22,958 bases of DNA, taken from contig VSPD01000041.1 of the NCBI GenBank assembly GCA_009775125.1, positions 1 to 22,958 of the forward strand, given 5' to 3'. The notes beneath the pieces are model-generated. The model did not search any database and was not told the DNA's origin. It saw only the letters and a program-made list of their open reading frames with translations. This document shows, piece after piece, positions 1-7,673 of the stretch. The position numbers were made by a program, and so were the translations under genes. Source of the stretch: Muribaculaceae bacterium (GTDB lineage: Bacteria; Bacteroidota; Bacteroidia; Bacteroidales; Muribaculaceae). Positions within the stretch are counted from its first letter, which is position 1. Each line of letters begins with the position of its first letter.

Positions 1-142
1 ACCGCCCACCCCCCCCATCACCCCCCGCCTTCCCGGCGCCCCCGGCCGACGTCCAAAAGACACCAATCCTGCCCGACTTGGTTATTTTAGCTCTTATTAA
101 CAAATTTTAACAATGGGGGGGGGTATTTTCATCAATTTCTTC
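1..142. other. Intergenic left edge with C-rich tract and G9 run
   Basis: No supported gene. The first 60 bases are very C-rich, with runs of 8 and 6 C. Positions 115-123 are nine consecutive G. One plus-strand frame reads from the window edge to a stop near 108 as a Pro-rich peptide, so the C-terminus of an upstream gene is possible but unsupported. The G9 run lies 19 bases before the -7 box of the next promoter. Confidence 0.4.
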
Positions 143-150
143 TATCTTTG
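143..150 (+). promoter_or_regulatory. Bacteroidota-type -7 box (TATCTTTG)
   Basis: TATCTTTG matches the Bacteroidota -7 consensus TAnnTTTG and should start transcription a few bases downstream, about 60 bases before the ATG at 220. The place where a -33 box would sit is taken by the G9 run, and I see no clear TTTG there. Confidence 0.6.
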
Positions 151-219
151 CAACATAAATATTTTATAATTCATTATAAATCTAATTTAATTAAAATATC
201 TTTCCTAATACAAAACTAT

Positions 220-747
220 ATGTTTGGTTTTTTTAGTTCTATTTTTGGCGGAGGATCTTCGGGAGGCTATCTCAGTTATCCCAATGCAGCCCGACCGGCT
301 CCCGGCAATCTTGGCGATGCTGTAAGCGAATTTCGCCGGATGCAATCCATAATCTCGGACCTTAACAGAGAGGAATGCTATGGCCGCAGCTGGCTCCAAG
401 ATTATGAAGAAAACATGACGCAAAATTTCCTCTCTCAGGCAAATCGTATTATTGACTTTAAACCGGATAGAACAGGTACTGACAAGCCAACTTGTCGTGG
501 AGGCGATATATGTAAACTATTGTCTATCGGCAACCGACCTCTTTTTTTGGCCGGCAGCCCATTCTATGACGAGAGTGGGTATTTCTACCGTCCGTTTTAC
601 CTATTTCCATATAGGGATTCTGACAATGCTCCGATGAACGGCCAACTTATCTTATTCTTCAATCCTGACGAACGCCATGTCCTTGTTGACCGTCAACGCA
701 AAATTTGGATAGATTATCGCACACTCACTATATCTCGCTTAGGCTGA
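220..747 (+). CDS. Hypothetical protein, first gene of a coupled pair
   Basis: This 175-aa protein matches no family I recognise. An upstream in-frame TTG at 148 lies inside the promoter box, so the ATG at 220 is the better start. The N-terminus has hydrophobic residues followed by a Gly/Ser stretch (FGGGSSGG), then a mixed polar region. The C-terminal half is rich in aromatic residues and beta-prone. There is no convincing signal peptide or long membrane helix. Its stop codon shares one base with the start of the next gene (TGATG), so the two are probably translationally coupled and act together. Confidence 0.7.
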   Translation: MFGFFSSIFGGGSSGGYLSYPNAARPAPGNLGDAVSEFRRMQSIISDLNREECYGRSWLQDYEENMTQNFLSQANRIIDFKPDRTGTDKPTCRGGDICKLLSIGNRPLFLAGSPFYDESGYFYRPFYLFPYRDSDNAPMNGQLILFFNPDERHVLVDRQRKIWIDYRTLTISRLG

Positions 748-1736
748 TGATTCGATTGTTTTTGCTTTTTGTTTTAACCATTGCTGCTGTTTTGCCACAA
801 AGTGCTGTGGCCGACGATTTATGTCGGGTTACTTCCTCTAAGAAACTCAACGTCCGCGCCGCACCATCCAAGAACGCGCCGATAATATACCAGTTGAAAC
901 CCGGCGAGATTGTCCGCCGTGTAGAATCGCAGGGCGCTTGGGATAAGGTCATTATCGAGGGAGGCCAAACGGCATATGTGGCTTCCGCATATCTTGCATA
1001 CGAGGCTCCATACAGGCAGGAACAATCGGCTGCAAGGCCGTCTAATCAAAATAAGAGTTCCGGCCTGTCGCCCACGTGGTGCATCATTATACTCATCGTA
1101 TCATCATTCCTCATTATGAAGATTATAGATGCGTTTGATCCCGGCAGTGTGGGACGTTGGATAATTCGTGCTTTTGGGTGCGTATTTTTTGGGGGTATAG
1201 CAGGATTGTTCGGATGGTGGATTTTTGACTCATTCTTTACGCCTTTCATCATTGTGGCAGGCGGGTTTGCAATTTTTGCAGTTATCTGCCAGTTTTCAGA
1301 CGACGATTCTTCATATAGCGGAAGCGATGCTATGGATTGGTCGGGCTATCGTTCTTCCGGTTCTTCATCATCGTATTCATCGTCTTCTTCATCGAGCAGT
1401 TCTCGAAGCTCCAGCTACGATTCAAACGAACGAGAAGAAGAGCAACAGCGGCAGAGCGATAATTCATACTTCAATAATCAGGCCGATGATGCCTACCGTT
1501 CTTACGAAGACTATCGACGCCGTGCTGCGGAGGCCGAGAGTCGGGCTCGGACATATGAGAGTTATGCCGACGACTATGAATACCGCGCCCGTGAAAACGA
1601 CGATTCTTCTCTGGCTTCCTTGGCCGCCTCTAATCGTCGTGATGCCGACCGCGCATACTCACGTGCCCGCGAATACGAAGCCGAAGCCGACAGATATTAC
1701 AGCCTTTATCAAGAATACAAATCGCGTGTAAGGTAA
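747..1736 (+). CDS. SH3-domain membrane protein with Ser-rich linker and coiled-coil tail
   Basis: This is a 329-aa envelope protein of unknown role. It shows a signal peptide (about residues 1-22), a bacterial SH3 domain (about 25-85, with the typical LNVRAAPS start), and three hydrophobic segments (about 111-130, 138-160 and 163-182). A low-complexity region follows (about 185-225) with a run of nine serines. The charged tail (about 228-329) is rich in Ala, Arg, Glu and Tyr and is likely a coiled coil. Bacterial SH3 domains often bind peptidoglycan or peptides, so a cell-wall role is an inference. The ATG at 747 overlaps the previous stop by one base and directly precedes the signal peptide; a longer in-frame start at 705 would bury it. 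Confidence 0.8.
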   Translation: MIRLFLLFVLTIAAVLPQSAVADDLCRVTSSKKLNVRAAPSKNAPIIYQLKPGEIVRRVESQGAWDKVIIEGGQTAYVASAYLAYEAPYRQEQSAARPSNQNKSSGLSPTWCIIILIVSSFLIMKIIDAFDPGSVGRWIIRAFGCVFFGGIAGLFGWWIFDSFFTPFIIVAGGFAIFAVICQFSDDDSSYSGSDAMDWSGYRSSGSSSSYSSSSSSSSSRSSSYDSNEREEEQQRQSDNSYFNNQADDAYRSYEDYRRRAAEAESRARTYESYADDYEYRARENDDSSLASLAASNRRDADRAYSRAREYEAEADRYYSLYQEYKSRVR

Positions 1737-1758
1737 AAATCGGCCTTATCAGTTTGTT

Positions 1759-1810
1759 TTTATTAATAAGGTGTGCTGCAATCAGGATTACAGCACACCT
1801 TATTAATAAA
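1759..1810 (+). terminator. Long perfect hairpin, terminator
   Basis: A 20-bp perfect inverted repeat (arms 1759-1778 and 1791-1810) surrounds a 12-base loop, 23 bases after the preceding stop codon. The outer stem is A/T-rich, the inner stem contains GTGTGCTG, and a short T run follows (GTTTTTAAG). It should terminate the two-gene operon. Confidence 0.75.
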
Positions 1811-1860
1811 GTTTTTAAGTATTTTTCCAAAACGAAGTTAATGCATTCAGAAATCAATAT

Positions 1861-2045
1861 ATGCTCCTCTGCTGTGGCAGAGCCACAGTCTTTCAGGTAA
1901 CCCCCGGCTTCTTCCGTGGGGATAATGCGCATGATATTCACAGTGTGGCGGAGCCACACTCTATAAATGCAGCCACAAGCAAGAGTGTGGCTCCCCCACA
2001 ACACTCGTTGGTGCATTCACGCACCCCACGGCGGTTCATCAGAGC
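1861..2045. repeat. Cluster of small inverted repeats, REP-like or structured RNA
   Basis: This noncoding stretch is full of short palindromes. CTGTGGC (1872-1878) pairs with GCCACAG (1882-1888). AGTGTGGC (1942-1949) pairs with GCCACACT (1953-1960). The 12-mer at 1951-1962 pairs with 1982-1993 and would compete with the previous hairpin. GGTGC (2010-2014) pairs with GCACC (2021-2025). CCGTGGGG (1914-1921) pairs with CCCCACGG (2024-2031) and encloses the inner units. The repeated core is (C/G)TGTGGC-NGA-GCCACA. It may be a mobile-repeat remnant or a folded RNA. A 62-codon ORF across it looks accidental. Confidence 0.55.
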
Positions 2046-2084
2046 ATAAATATTATTTTCATTTTTTTTGTTTAGTGTCGAAAT

Positions 2085-2101
2085 ATTTTCCTTTGGAAAA
2101 T
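2085..2101. promoter_or_regulatory. Palindromic operator candidate, upstream copy
   Basis: ATTTTCCTTTGGAAAAT is a 7+3+7 perfect palindrome abutting the -33 element of the promoter for the gene at 2183. A near copy lies 52 bp downstream, about five helical turns. The size and symmetry fit a dimeric winged-helix repressor such as the MarR protein encoded at 4622. Confidence 0.6.
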
Positions 2102-2132
2102 TTGTATATTCAAACTATTGTGCATATCTTTG
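2101..2132 (+). promoter_or_regulatory. Bacteroidota promoter of the sulfur-relay operon
   Basis: TTTG at 2101-2104 (-33) and TATCTTTG at 2125-2132 (-7) are separated by 20 bases, a near-ideal Bacteroidota promoter. Transcription should start near 2139, inside the second palindrome, about 44 bases before the ATG at 2183. Confidence 0.75.
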
Positions 2133-2137
2133 CAATG

Positions 2138-2152
2138 TTTTCCATTGGAAAT
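2138..2152. promoter_or_regulatory. Palindromic operator candidate, copy over the transcription start
   Basis: TTTCC-ATT-GGAAA (2139-2151) is a second copy of the palindrome at 2085-2101; 14 of 17 positions agree over the extended site. It covers the predicted transcription start, which suggests repression. Confidence 0.6.
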
Positions 2153-2182
2153 TATTTATAAACGAAAACAAAATATAAAAAA

Positions 2183-4612
2183 ATGAAGTATATAATAATT
2201 GGAGGTGTGGCAGGCGGAGCGACTGCCGCCGCACGAATAAGAAGAATCGATGAGCATGCGGAAATCGTGCTCTTTGAAAAGGGAGAGCATATTTCATATG
2301 CCAATTGCGGATTGCCGTATTATATCGGCGGAACCATCGCCGACCGTGACAAACTGTTTGTGCAGACTCCGGAAGCCTTCGGACGTCGATTCAATATAAC
2401 GGTCAAGACTCTATCGGAAGTGACGAAAATTGATCCGACAGTCAAAACAGTGACGGTAAAAACTGTCGGCGGCAAAGAATACACAGAAAGCTACGACAAG
2501 CTGCTGCTGTCGCCCGGGGCTTCGCCGGTGCGTCCTCCCCTGCCCGGAATTGATTCGGAAGGCATATTCACCCTTCGCAATGTAGCAGACACGGATGCAA
2601 TCAAAAATTATATGCAAACGCATAAGCCGGGCACAGCTGTTATTATCGGAGCCGGATTCATCGGACTTGAAATGGCTGAGAATCTCCACGATGCAGGCAT
2701 CGCGGTTTCGGTGGTGGAGATGGCCGACCAGGTTATGGCTCCCATTGATTATTCCATGGCGTCATTCGTGCATGAGCATCTTGCGCAAAAAGGCGTGAGC
2801 CTCTATCTCGGCAAAGCCGTGGAGGCATTTGAGCAAACGGACGGAGCTATTAATGTAAAATTTAAATCGGGCGAAGTGCTTAAAACCGATATGGTCATAC
2901 TGTCGATTGGCGTGCGCCCGAATACAATGCTTGCTTCTGATGCCGGACTTGAACTTGGCGACATGAAAGGCATAAAAGTCAACGATTATTTGCAGACATC
3001 CGACGAAAACATCTATGCCGTTGGCGATGCTATTGAATTCCGGCACCCTCTCACCGGAATGCCGTGGCTCAACTATCTTGCAGGACCGGCCAACCGGCAA
3101 GCCCGCATCGTGGCCGATAATATGGTGTTTGGCAACAGCAGTACTTATGAAGGAGCCATCGGAACGTCCGTGGCGAAAATTTTCGACCTCACGGTCGCTG
3201 CCACAGGTCTGCCCGCAAAACGTTTGCGCCAGTTCGGAATCGACTATCTGTCGGCAACTATCCACCCCAATTCTCATGCCGGATACTATCCCGGTGCATT
3301 GCCAATGACAATCAAGGTGACATTCTCTCCTGTCGACGGCAAGTTGCTTGGCGCGCAGATTGTTGGGTATGACGGAGTGGACAAGCGCATTGACGAGTTT
3401 GCACTTGTAATAAAACGCGGAGGCACCGTCTACGATCTCCAAGCTATCGAACAAGCATACGCACCACCCTATTCGTCGGCCAAAGACCCGGTGGCCGTGG
3501 CCGGATATGTTGCCGGCAATATTCTCAGCGGAAAAATGAAACCTTTGTATTGGCGCGAGCTCCGCGATGCCGATCTTTCCAAAGTGACTTTGATTGATGT
3601 CCGCACGCCCGACGAGTTTTCTCTCGGCGCGCTTAAAGGGGCAATCAACATCCCTCTCGACGATATGCGCGAGCGCATTAAGGAGATACCTGCCGACAAA
3701 CCGGTATTCCTATACTGCGGCGTGGGTTTGCGAGGCTATCTTGCCTCCAATATCCTCCGTCAAAACGGATTTGACGACGTGCGGAACCTGGTCGGCGGTA
3801 TAAAACTATACAAGTCCGCCACCGGCAAGATTCCTCAACCCGTAAAGCAGGAATCAAAAGTCTCTGCCGACAACAATGTCAGGACTCGCACAATCAAGGT
3901 GGACGCCTGCGGCATCTCTTGTCCCGGTCCTATACTCAAATTGAAAAAAGGCGTAGAGACGCTTGCCAATGGCGAACAGCTTGAAGTGATAGCCACCGAC
4001 CCCGGATTTCCCCGCGATGCCGAAGCCTGGTGCCGCTCCACCGGCAACCGCGTAGTGTCCTCAACTTCGGCAGGTGGGAAATACTCTGTGGTAGTTGCCA
4101 AAGAGGATGCCACCGCCATTACGGCCGGAAAATCCGGAGATGAGAAAGGAAAAACATTTATCCTTTTCAGCGACGACCTTGACAAGACGCTTGCCACTTT
4201 CGTGCTTGCCAACGGCGCCGCTGCGACAGGCAAGAAAGTGACCATATTCTTCACATTCTGGGGACTGAACGCCATCAAGAAAGAAACAAAGCCTGCCGTA
4301 AAAAAAGACATATTCGGAAAAATGTTCGGAATGATGCTTCCGTCAAGCTCTCGAAAGCTGAAACTTTCAAAGATGAACATGGGCGGCATCGGCAGCAAAA
4401 TGATGCGGCATATAATGAAAAAGAAAAATGTCGACTCTCTCGAAATGCTTCGTGCGCAGGCTATCGAAAACGGCGTTGAATTCATCGCATGTCAAATGTC
4501 GATGGACGTTATGGGTGTGTCCCGCGAAGAATTGCTCGACGAGGTGACGATTGGAGGCGTAGCCACATATATGGACCGTGCCGACCAAGCAAATGTGAAT
4601 CTGTTTATCTGA
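2183..4612 (+). CDS. CoA-disulfide reductase / rhodanese / TusA / DsrE-like fusion protein
   Basis: This is an 809-aa cytosolic multidomain sulfur-transfer flavoprotein. Residues 1-450 form a class I pyridine nucleotide-disulfide oxidoreductase. It has an FAD-binding GGVAGG at about 7-12, a redox Cys42 in SYANCGLPYY (the single-Cys CoA-disulfide reductase motif), an NAD(P)-binding GAGFIG at about 156-161 and a YAVGDA FAD motif. Residues about 455-545 are a rhodanese domain with Cys512 in YCGVGLR. Residues about 570-640 are a TusA/SirA domain with Cys580 in SCPGP. Residues about 656-809 are DsrE/DsrF/DrsH-like, with Cys770. The family reduces CoA disulfides, persulfides or polysulfide. The order of cysteines suggests internal sulfane-sulfur relay, which is inference. 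The leader is A-rich with no Shine-Dalgarno. A MarR-type gene follows after 9 bases. Confidence 0.93.
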   Translation: MKYIIIGGVAGGATAAARIRRIDEHAEIVLFEKGEHISYANCGLPYYIGGTIADRDKLFVQTPEAFGRRFNITVKTLSEVTKIDPTVKTVTVKTVGGKEYTESYDKLLLSPGASPVRPPLPGIDSEGIFTLRNVADTDAIKNYMQTHKPGTAVIIGAGFIGLEMAENLHDAGIAVSVVEMADQVMAPIDYSMASFVHEHLAQKGVSLYLGKAVEAFEQTDGAINVKFKSGEVLKTDMVILSIGVRPNTMLASDAGLELGDMKGIKVNDYLQTSDENIYAVGDAIEFRHPLTGMPWLNYLAGPANRQARIVADNMVFGNSSTYEGAIGTSVAKIFDLTVAATGLPAKRLRQFGIDYLSATIHPNSHAGYYPGALPMTIKVTFSPVDGKLLGAQIVGYDGVDKRIDEFALVIKRGGTVYDLQAIEQAYAPPYSSAKDPVAVAGYVAGNILSGKMKPLYWRELRDADLSKVTLIDVRTPDEFSLGALKGAINIPLDDMRERIKEIPADKPVFLYCGVGLRGYLASNILRQNGFDDVRNLVGGIKLYKSATGKIPQPVKQESKVSADNNVRTRTIKVDACGISCPGPILKLKKGVETLANGEQLEVIATDPGFPRDAEAWCRSTGNRVVSSTSAGGKYSVVVAKEDATAITAGKSGDEKGKTFILFSDDLDKTLATFVLANGAAATGKKVTIFFTFWGLNAIKKETKPAVKKDIFGKMFGMMLPSSSRKLKLSKMNMGGIGSKMMRHIMKKKNVDSLEMLRAQAIENGVEFIACQMSMDVMGVSREELLDEVTIGGVATYMDRADQANVNLFI

Positions 4613-4621
4613 TGCACCGTT

Positions 4622-4981
4622 ATGGAAAAGATAAAAACAATCTGCATAATGCGGGAACTGATAAAATCTATGGCCGAACTCGAAGCGCAACTACTCTCGC
4701 GTTATGGCGTTACGCCCAATGAAGCCATGACACTCTGTTGCCTTGGAAGCGACACACTCACCGCATCATGTATCTCTGAAAATGTCGGGCTTTCGCCCTC
4801 GAACACATCAAAAGTGCTTAGCTCTATTGAGAAAAAAGGCCTGGCAATCCGGTCGATGGGCGACATCGACCGGCGCCAGATGCGCTTTACCCTCACGTCC
4901 AAGGGGCAACAGCTGCTTCATGACATGAAAAATGAAGAAATAGACATACCCGAATTCATCCGTCCCCTATTCCTTCAATAA
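4622..4981 (+). CDS. MarR-family transcriptional regulator
   Basis: This is a 119-aa winged-helix DNA-binding protein, short for the family. The recognition helix lies at about 58-74 (SPSNTSKVLSSIEKKG), followed by a wing with the conserved D-x-DRR pattern (about 79-86) and TSKG. It has four cysteines (8, 39, 40 and 50), including an adjacent Cys39-Cys40 pair, so thiol-based sensing of persulfide or oxidants is plausible but inferred. It starts 9 bases after the sulfur-relay gene and is surely cotranscribed. Autoregulation through the two palindromes at 2085-2152 is likely. Confidence 0.85.
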   Translation: MEKIKTICIMRELIKSMAELEAQLLSRYGVTPNEAMTLCCLGSDTLTASCISENVGLSPSNTSKVLSSIEKKGLAIRSMGDIDRRQMRFTLTSKGQQLLHDMKNEEIDIPEFIRPLFLQ

Positions 4982-4999
4982 AATCTTAAAGGAGTAGTG

Positions 5000-5021
5000 T
5001 GTCATTCATAAAAAAATGACA
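5000..5021. other. Small hairpin after the regulator gene
   Basis: TGTCATT (5000-5006) pairs with AATGACA (5015-5021) around an 8-base loop. It lies between the stop codon of the regulator and the large terminator. The following bases 5025-5055 can also fold (TTTTAG with CTAAAA). Its role is unknown; it could protect the mRNA 3' end. Confidence 0.4.
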
Positions 5022-5051
5022 GCATTTTAGAATAATAACGGCTTATCGGCT

Positions 5052-5114
5052 AAAAGAGTGTCTGCAACAAATGTTATGGCTTGTGGTGATAACATTTGTT
5101 GCAGACACTTTTTT
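5052..5114. terminator. Bidirectional terminator between convergent operons
   Basis: The arms 5052-5077 and 5089-5114 form a 26-bp stem with a single G-T wobble and an 11-base loop. A-rich and T-rich ends give a U tract in both directions. It lies between the MarR gene (+) and mltD (-, stop at 5131), so it should end both transcripts. Confidence 0.9.
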
Positions 5115-5130
5115 TAATTGTTTAATGTCT

Positions 5131-6807
5131 TTATTTGCGTCGACGCGTCGATTTCTTCTTGGATGCGTTTTTTTGAGGGATATTGAGACTTTGTCCTACA
5201 CGGATATTGTCGCCTTTGAGGTTATTGGCGGCTTTTATGGCATCGACAGTGGTGCCATGAGCTTTCGCTATTTTGAGCAGGTTGTCACCGGCTTTGACGC
5301 GATATTTTACATTTTTGGGTTTATCCGTTGTGGTGGTATTTTTCTTTGCCGGAGGATTCGAAACAGACTGTGTAGCCGGACGAGAGTTTTCAAATGCGGC
5401 TTTCACATTAGTCGATGCGGTGTCGGTTGCCGTCGTATCGGCACTCAGCGCGGATGTCTGCACAGGTGCAGGAGCCGGGGTGGAGCTTACTGTTGAACCT
5501 GCGGTGTCGGGCCGGATATACTCTCGCTTGACAATATTGATGCGGAGACGCTGGCCACGTTTCACCTTTGACGAACGCATATTGTTGGCCTGACGGATTG
5601 ATGAAGCTGTGACGCCATATTTCTTAGCAATAGATGCTAATGTTTCGTGACGGCCAACCTTATGATATTTTACGGTAGTGGTTTCGCGGTAGTCGCCACG
5701 AGAATCGGAACCTGTTGATGTAACGCCGTCGGACGGATTTACCACTCCGCGCAATGCGTATTTGGCGGCATCGTGATTGAGGATTGAATCTTCGTTAACA
5801 GAGTAGCACCAAGCCTGACGCGACGGAAGCACGAGTGTATATTGTTTTGTGGCATTGCCGGGGATTATATCCGTCTTAAAGTGGGGATTAAGTCCGCGCA
5901 GTTCGGCCATCGGGATTCCAAGCACATCCGATATCTGCTGCATATGTACACGTTTGGAAACGTGCACCGTGTCGGTGAGCATGGGGCGGCGTCCGAGCAC
6001 AGGCGATATGCCATGCTCGGGGAAATAGCGCATGGCATAGTTGATGGCAATGAAGGCCGGGACATATGCTCGGGTCTCGGCAGGCAAGAACGGATACACT
6101 TCCCAAAAATCCTGCGTCTTGTTGGCACGGTTGCGAGCTTTGGTTAGGTTGCCGCTGCCCCAGTTGTAGGATGCAAGCGCAAGAGCCCAGTCGCCGTGAA
6201 TATTGTATAATTTTTTCAGGTATTTGGCCGCGGCCTCCGATGATTTATACGGATCGAAACGTTCATCGACAAGAGAACCCACTTCGAGTCCTTCGTCGAC
6301 AGCAGTGCCGGGCATGAATTGCCACAAACCTGCCGCACCGGCACGTGACACCGCCTTGGGGTCGAGAGCCGATTCGATAATGGGAAGATATTTCAGTTCC
6401 ATGGGAAGCCCGTACTTTCCCAATGCGTTGATAAAGATAGGCTCGTAATATATATTCAGCCCGAGCATTCTTTCTACCAGGCGAGGCTTGTTCACCACAT
6501 AGCTTTCGATATGGCGCTTCACCACCGAGTTGAACGGCATTTCTATCTCCGTGGCAAGTTCCGACAGACGGCGTGTGTACTCGGCATCGGTGGCGACTCG
6601 TCCTGTTTTGAGGCGAGCTACGCTGTCGAGCGACGTGTAACGGTAGAGATACCAGTCTTCGAGCATTTTTTCCGTAGCCTTTTCGTAGGCTTCGGGCATT
6701 ACTATATTATTATCTGTTATGGTGTCTTTTGCGGAAATCTGTGCGCCGGCGACTGATGGCATCACGGCTGCGGAAATGATGAAGAAGCAGGATATGAGAG
6801 ATTTCAT
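5131..6807 (-). CDS. mltD: MltD-type lytic transglycosylase with two LysM domains
   Basis: This 558-aa exported enzyme cleaves the glycan strands of peptidoglycan, leaving 1,6-anhydro-muramyl ends. It shows a signal peptide (about 1-22, ending VAGAQ), a family 1 transglycosylase domain (about 120-230) and two LysM peptidoglycan-binding domains. The catalytic Glu145 is in PIIESALDP, followed by AGLWQFMPGTA and ASYNWGSGN. The LysM domains are at about 380-425 and 501-545, separated by a Ser/Thr/Ala-rich linker. The C-terminus is a basic tail (KKKSTRRRK). There is no lipobox, so it is probably periplasmic rather than a lipoprotein. It is the last gene of the leftward parA-parB-DUF5683 operon, 11 bases after its neighbour. 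Confidence 0.93.
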   Translation of the reverse strand: MKSLISCFFIISAAVMPSVAGAQISAKDTITDNNIVMPEAYEKATEKMLEDWYLYRYTSLDSVARLKTGRVATDAEYTRRLSELATEIEMPFNSVVKRHIESYVVNKPRLVERMLGLNIYYEPIFINALGKYGLPMELKYLPIIESALDPKAVSRAGAAGLWQFMPGTAVDEGLEVGSLVDERFDPYKSSEAAAKYLKKLYNIHGDWALALASYNWGSGNLTKARNRANKTQDFWEVYPFLPAETRAYVPAFIAINYAMRYFPEHGISPVLGRRPMLTDTVHVSKRVHMQQISDVLGIPMAELRGLNPHFKTDIIPGNATKQYTLVLPSRQAWCYSVNEDSILNHDAAKYALRGVVNPSDGVTSTGSDSRGDYRETTTVKYHKVGRHETLASIAKKYGVTASSIRQANNMRSSKVKRGQRLRINIVKREYIRPDTAGSTVSSTPAPAPVQTSALSADTTATDTASTNVKAAFENSRPATQSVSNPPAKKNTTTTDKPKNVKYRVKAGDNLLKIAKAHGTTVDAIKAANNLKGDNIRVGQSLNIPQKNASKKKSTRRRK

Positions 6808-6818
6808 GATTGATTGTT

Positions 6819-7673
6819 TCAGAAGTTAAAAGCCATTTGCAGGCCAAACGACGGCAGGCTGTTGCGGCCGTCGCGCATCACGGCCGGAGCCCAGTCGATA
6901 GACAGATCCGGGCTTATGTCGAAATGCGACAGCGAGGCGTCGACATAGGCGTCGACCATAGCGATAAAATAAACGCCAACCATGCATATAATGCAAAGGT
7001 CGCGGTTGCGACGGTAAAAATCCTTTCGGCTTTTCAACAGCGAGGTAAGCCATTGTCGGTCGAGGTCGGATTCATTTACCGTGGGAGGAAAGAAATCCAT
7101 ATAGGATTTTGTGGAAGGGTCGGTATCGCAGATGTCGCGGTAGGCACGTGTGTAGTCGCGCAACATGCCATTGTTCCACGAGGTGGCATAGCCAAGACCA
7201 AGGTATCCGCCCACGATTATGGGCAGTTTCCAATAGCGGCGGTTGTAGACCTGGCCAAGGCCGGGAAAGAGCGCCGACATCCACACGGCACGGTTGGGAT
7301 CGGGATTGAAAAGTTCTTCACGTTCTTCCCAGATATCGTAGTCGTCGAAACGTCCGGGCGGAGGAGCAAGCACGGGAATGGTGTCGGATGCAATAATGTG
7401 AACCGAATCGCCGGAAGCTGTAAATTCCGACGACACTACATCTTCATTGCCCTGCCCTGCCACGGGGGAAGCCGGGATGCGCTGAGGCAATGCCAGAGCT
7501 ATGCTGTCGACGGCCGACACGGCGGAATCGGGATGTTCGGTGATATGACGGCGAGGCAACGGCTTACGGTGACTCTGCGCGACGATATCAAACGACACAG
7601 ACGCCGCCACGACAAACGTGGCGACGGCGATATTTCGAAACGATGATATGAGGCTTGCGCTATTCAATACCAT
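6819..7673 (-). CDS. DUF5683 domain membrane protein
   Basis: This is a 284-aa protein with an N-terminal signal or anchor (about 12-33), a Pro-rich polar stretch to about 125, and the DUF5683 region (about 120-284). The latter holds hydrophobic segments at about 130-163 (containing LFPGLGQVYNRRYWK) and 226-245. Its function is unknown; it is common in Bacteroidota beside parB and a LysM transglycosylase. The ATG at 7671-7673 shares one base with the parB stop (TAATG). A longer in-frame start at 7769 would lie inside parB and place a charged stretch before the signal, so I reject it. Confidence 0.85.
   Translation of the reverse strand: MVLNSASLISSFRNIAVATFVVAASVSFDIVAQSHRKPLPRRHITEHPDSAVSAVDSIALALPQRIPASPVAGQGNEDVVSSEFTASGDSVHIIASDTIPVLAPPPGRFDDYDIWEEREELFNPDPNRAVWMSALFPGLGQVYNRRYWKLPIIVGGYLGLGYATSWNNGMLRDYTRAYRDICDTDPSTKSYMDFFPPTVNESDLDRQWLTSLLKSRKDFYRRNRDLCIICMVGVYFIAMVDAYVDASLSHFDISPDLSIDWAPAVMRDGRNSLPSFGLQMAFNF

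Noticed and set aside
1..108. Pro-rich open frame from the window edge
   Set aside because: It could be the end of an upstream gene, but only about 35 low-complexity codons are visible, so no CDS is called.
148..219. TTG-started extension of the first gene
   Set aside because: The TTG lies inside the -7 promoter box, so it would be upstream of the transcript; the ATG at 220 is used.
1861..2049. 62-codon plus-strand reading frame
   Set aside because: It runs through the inverted-repeat cluster, has no start context, and its peptide looks like translated repeats.
5071..5496. 141-codon plus-strand frame opposite the mltD 3' end
   Set aside because: It starts inside the terminator hairpin and lies antisense to the well-supported LysM domain region.
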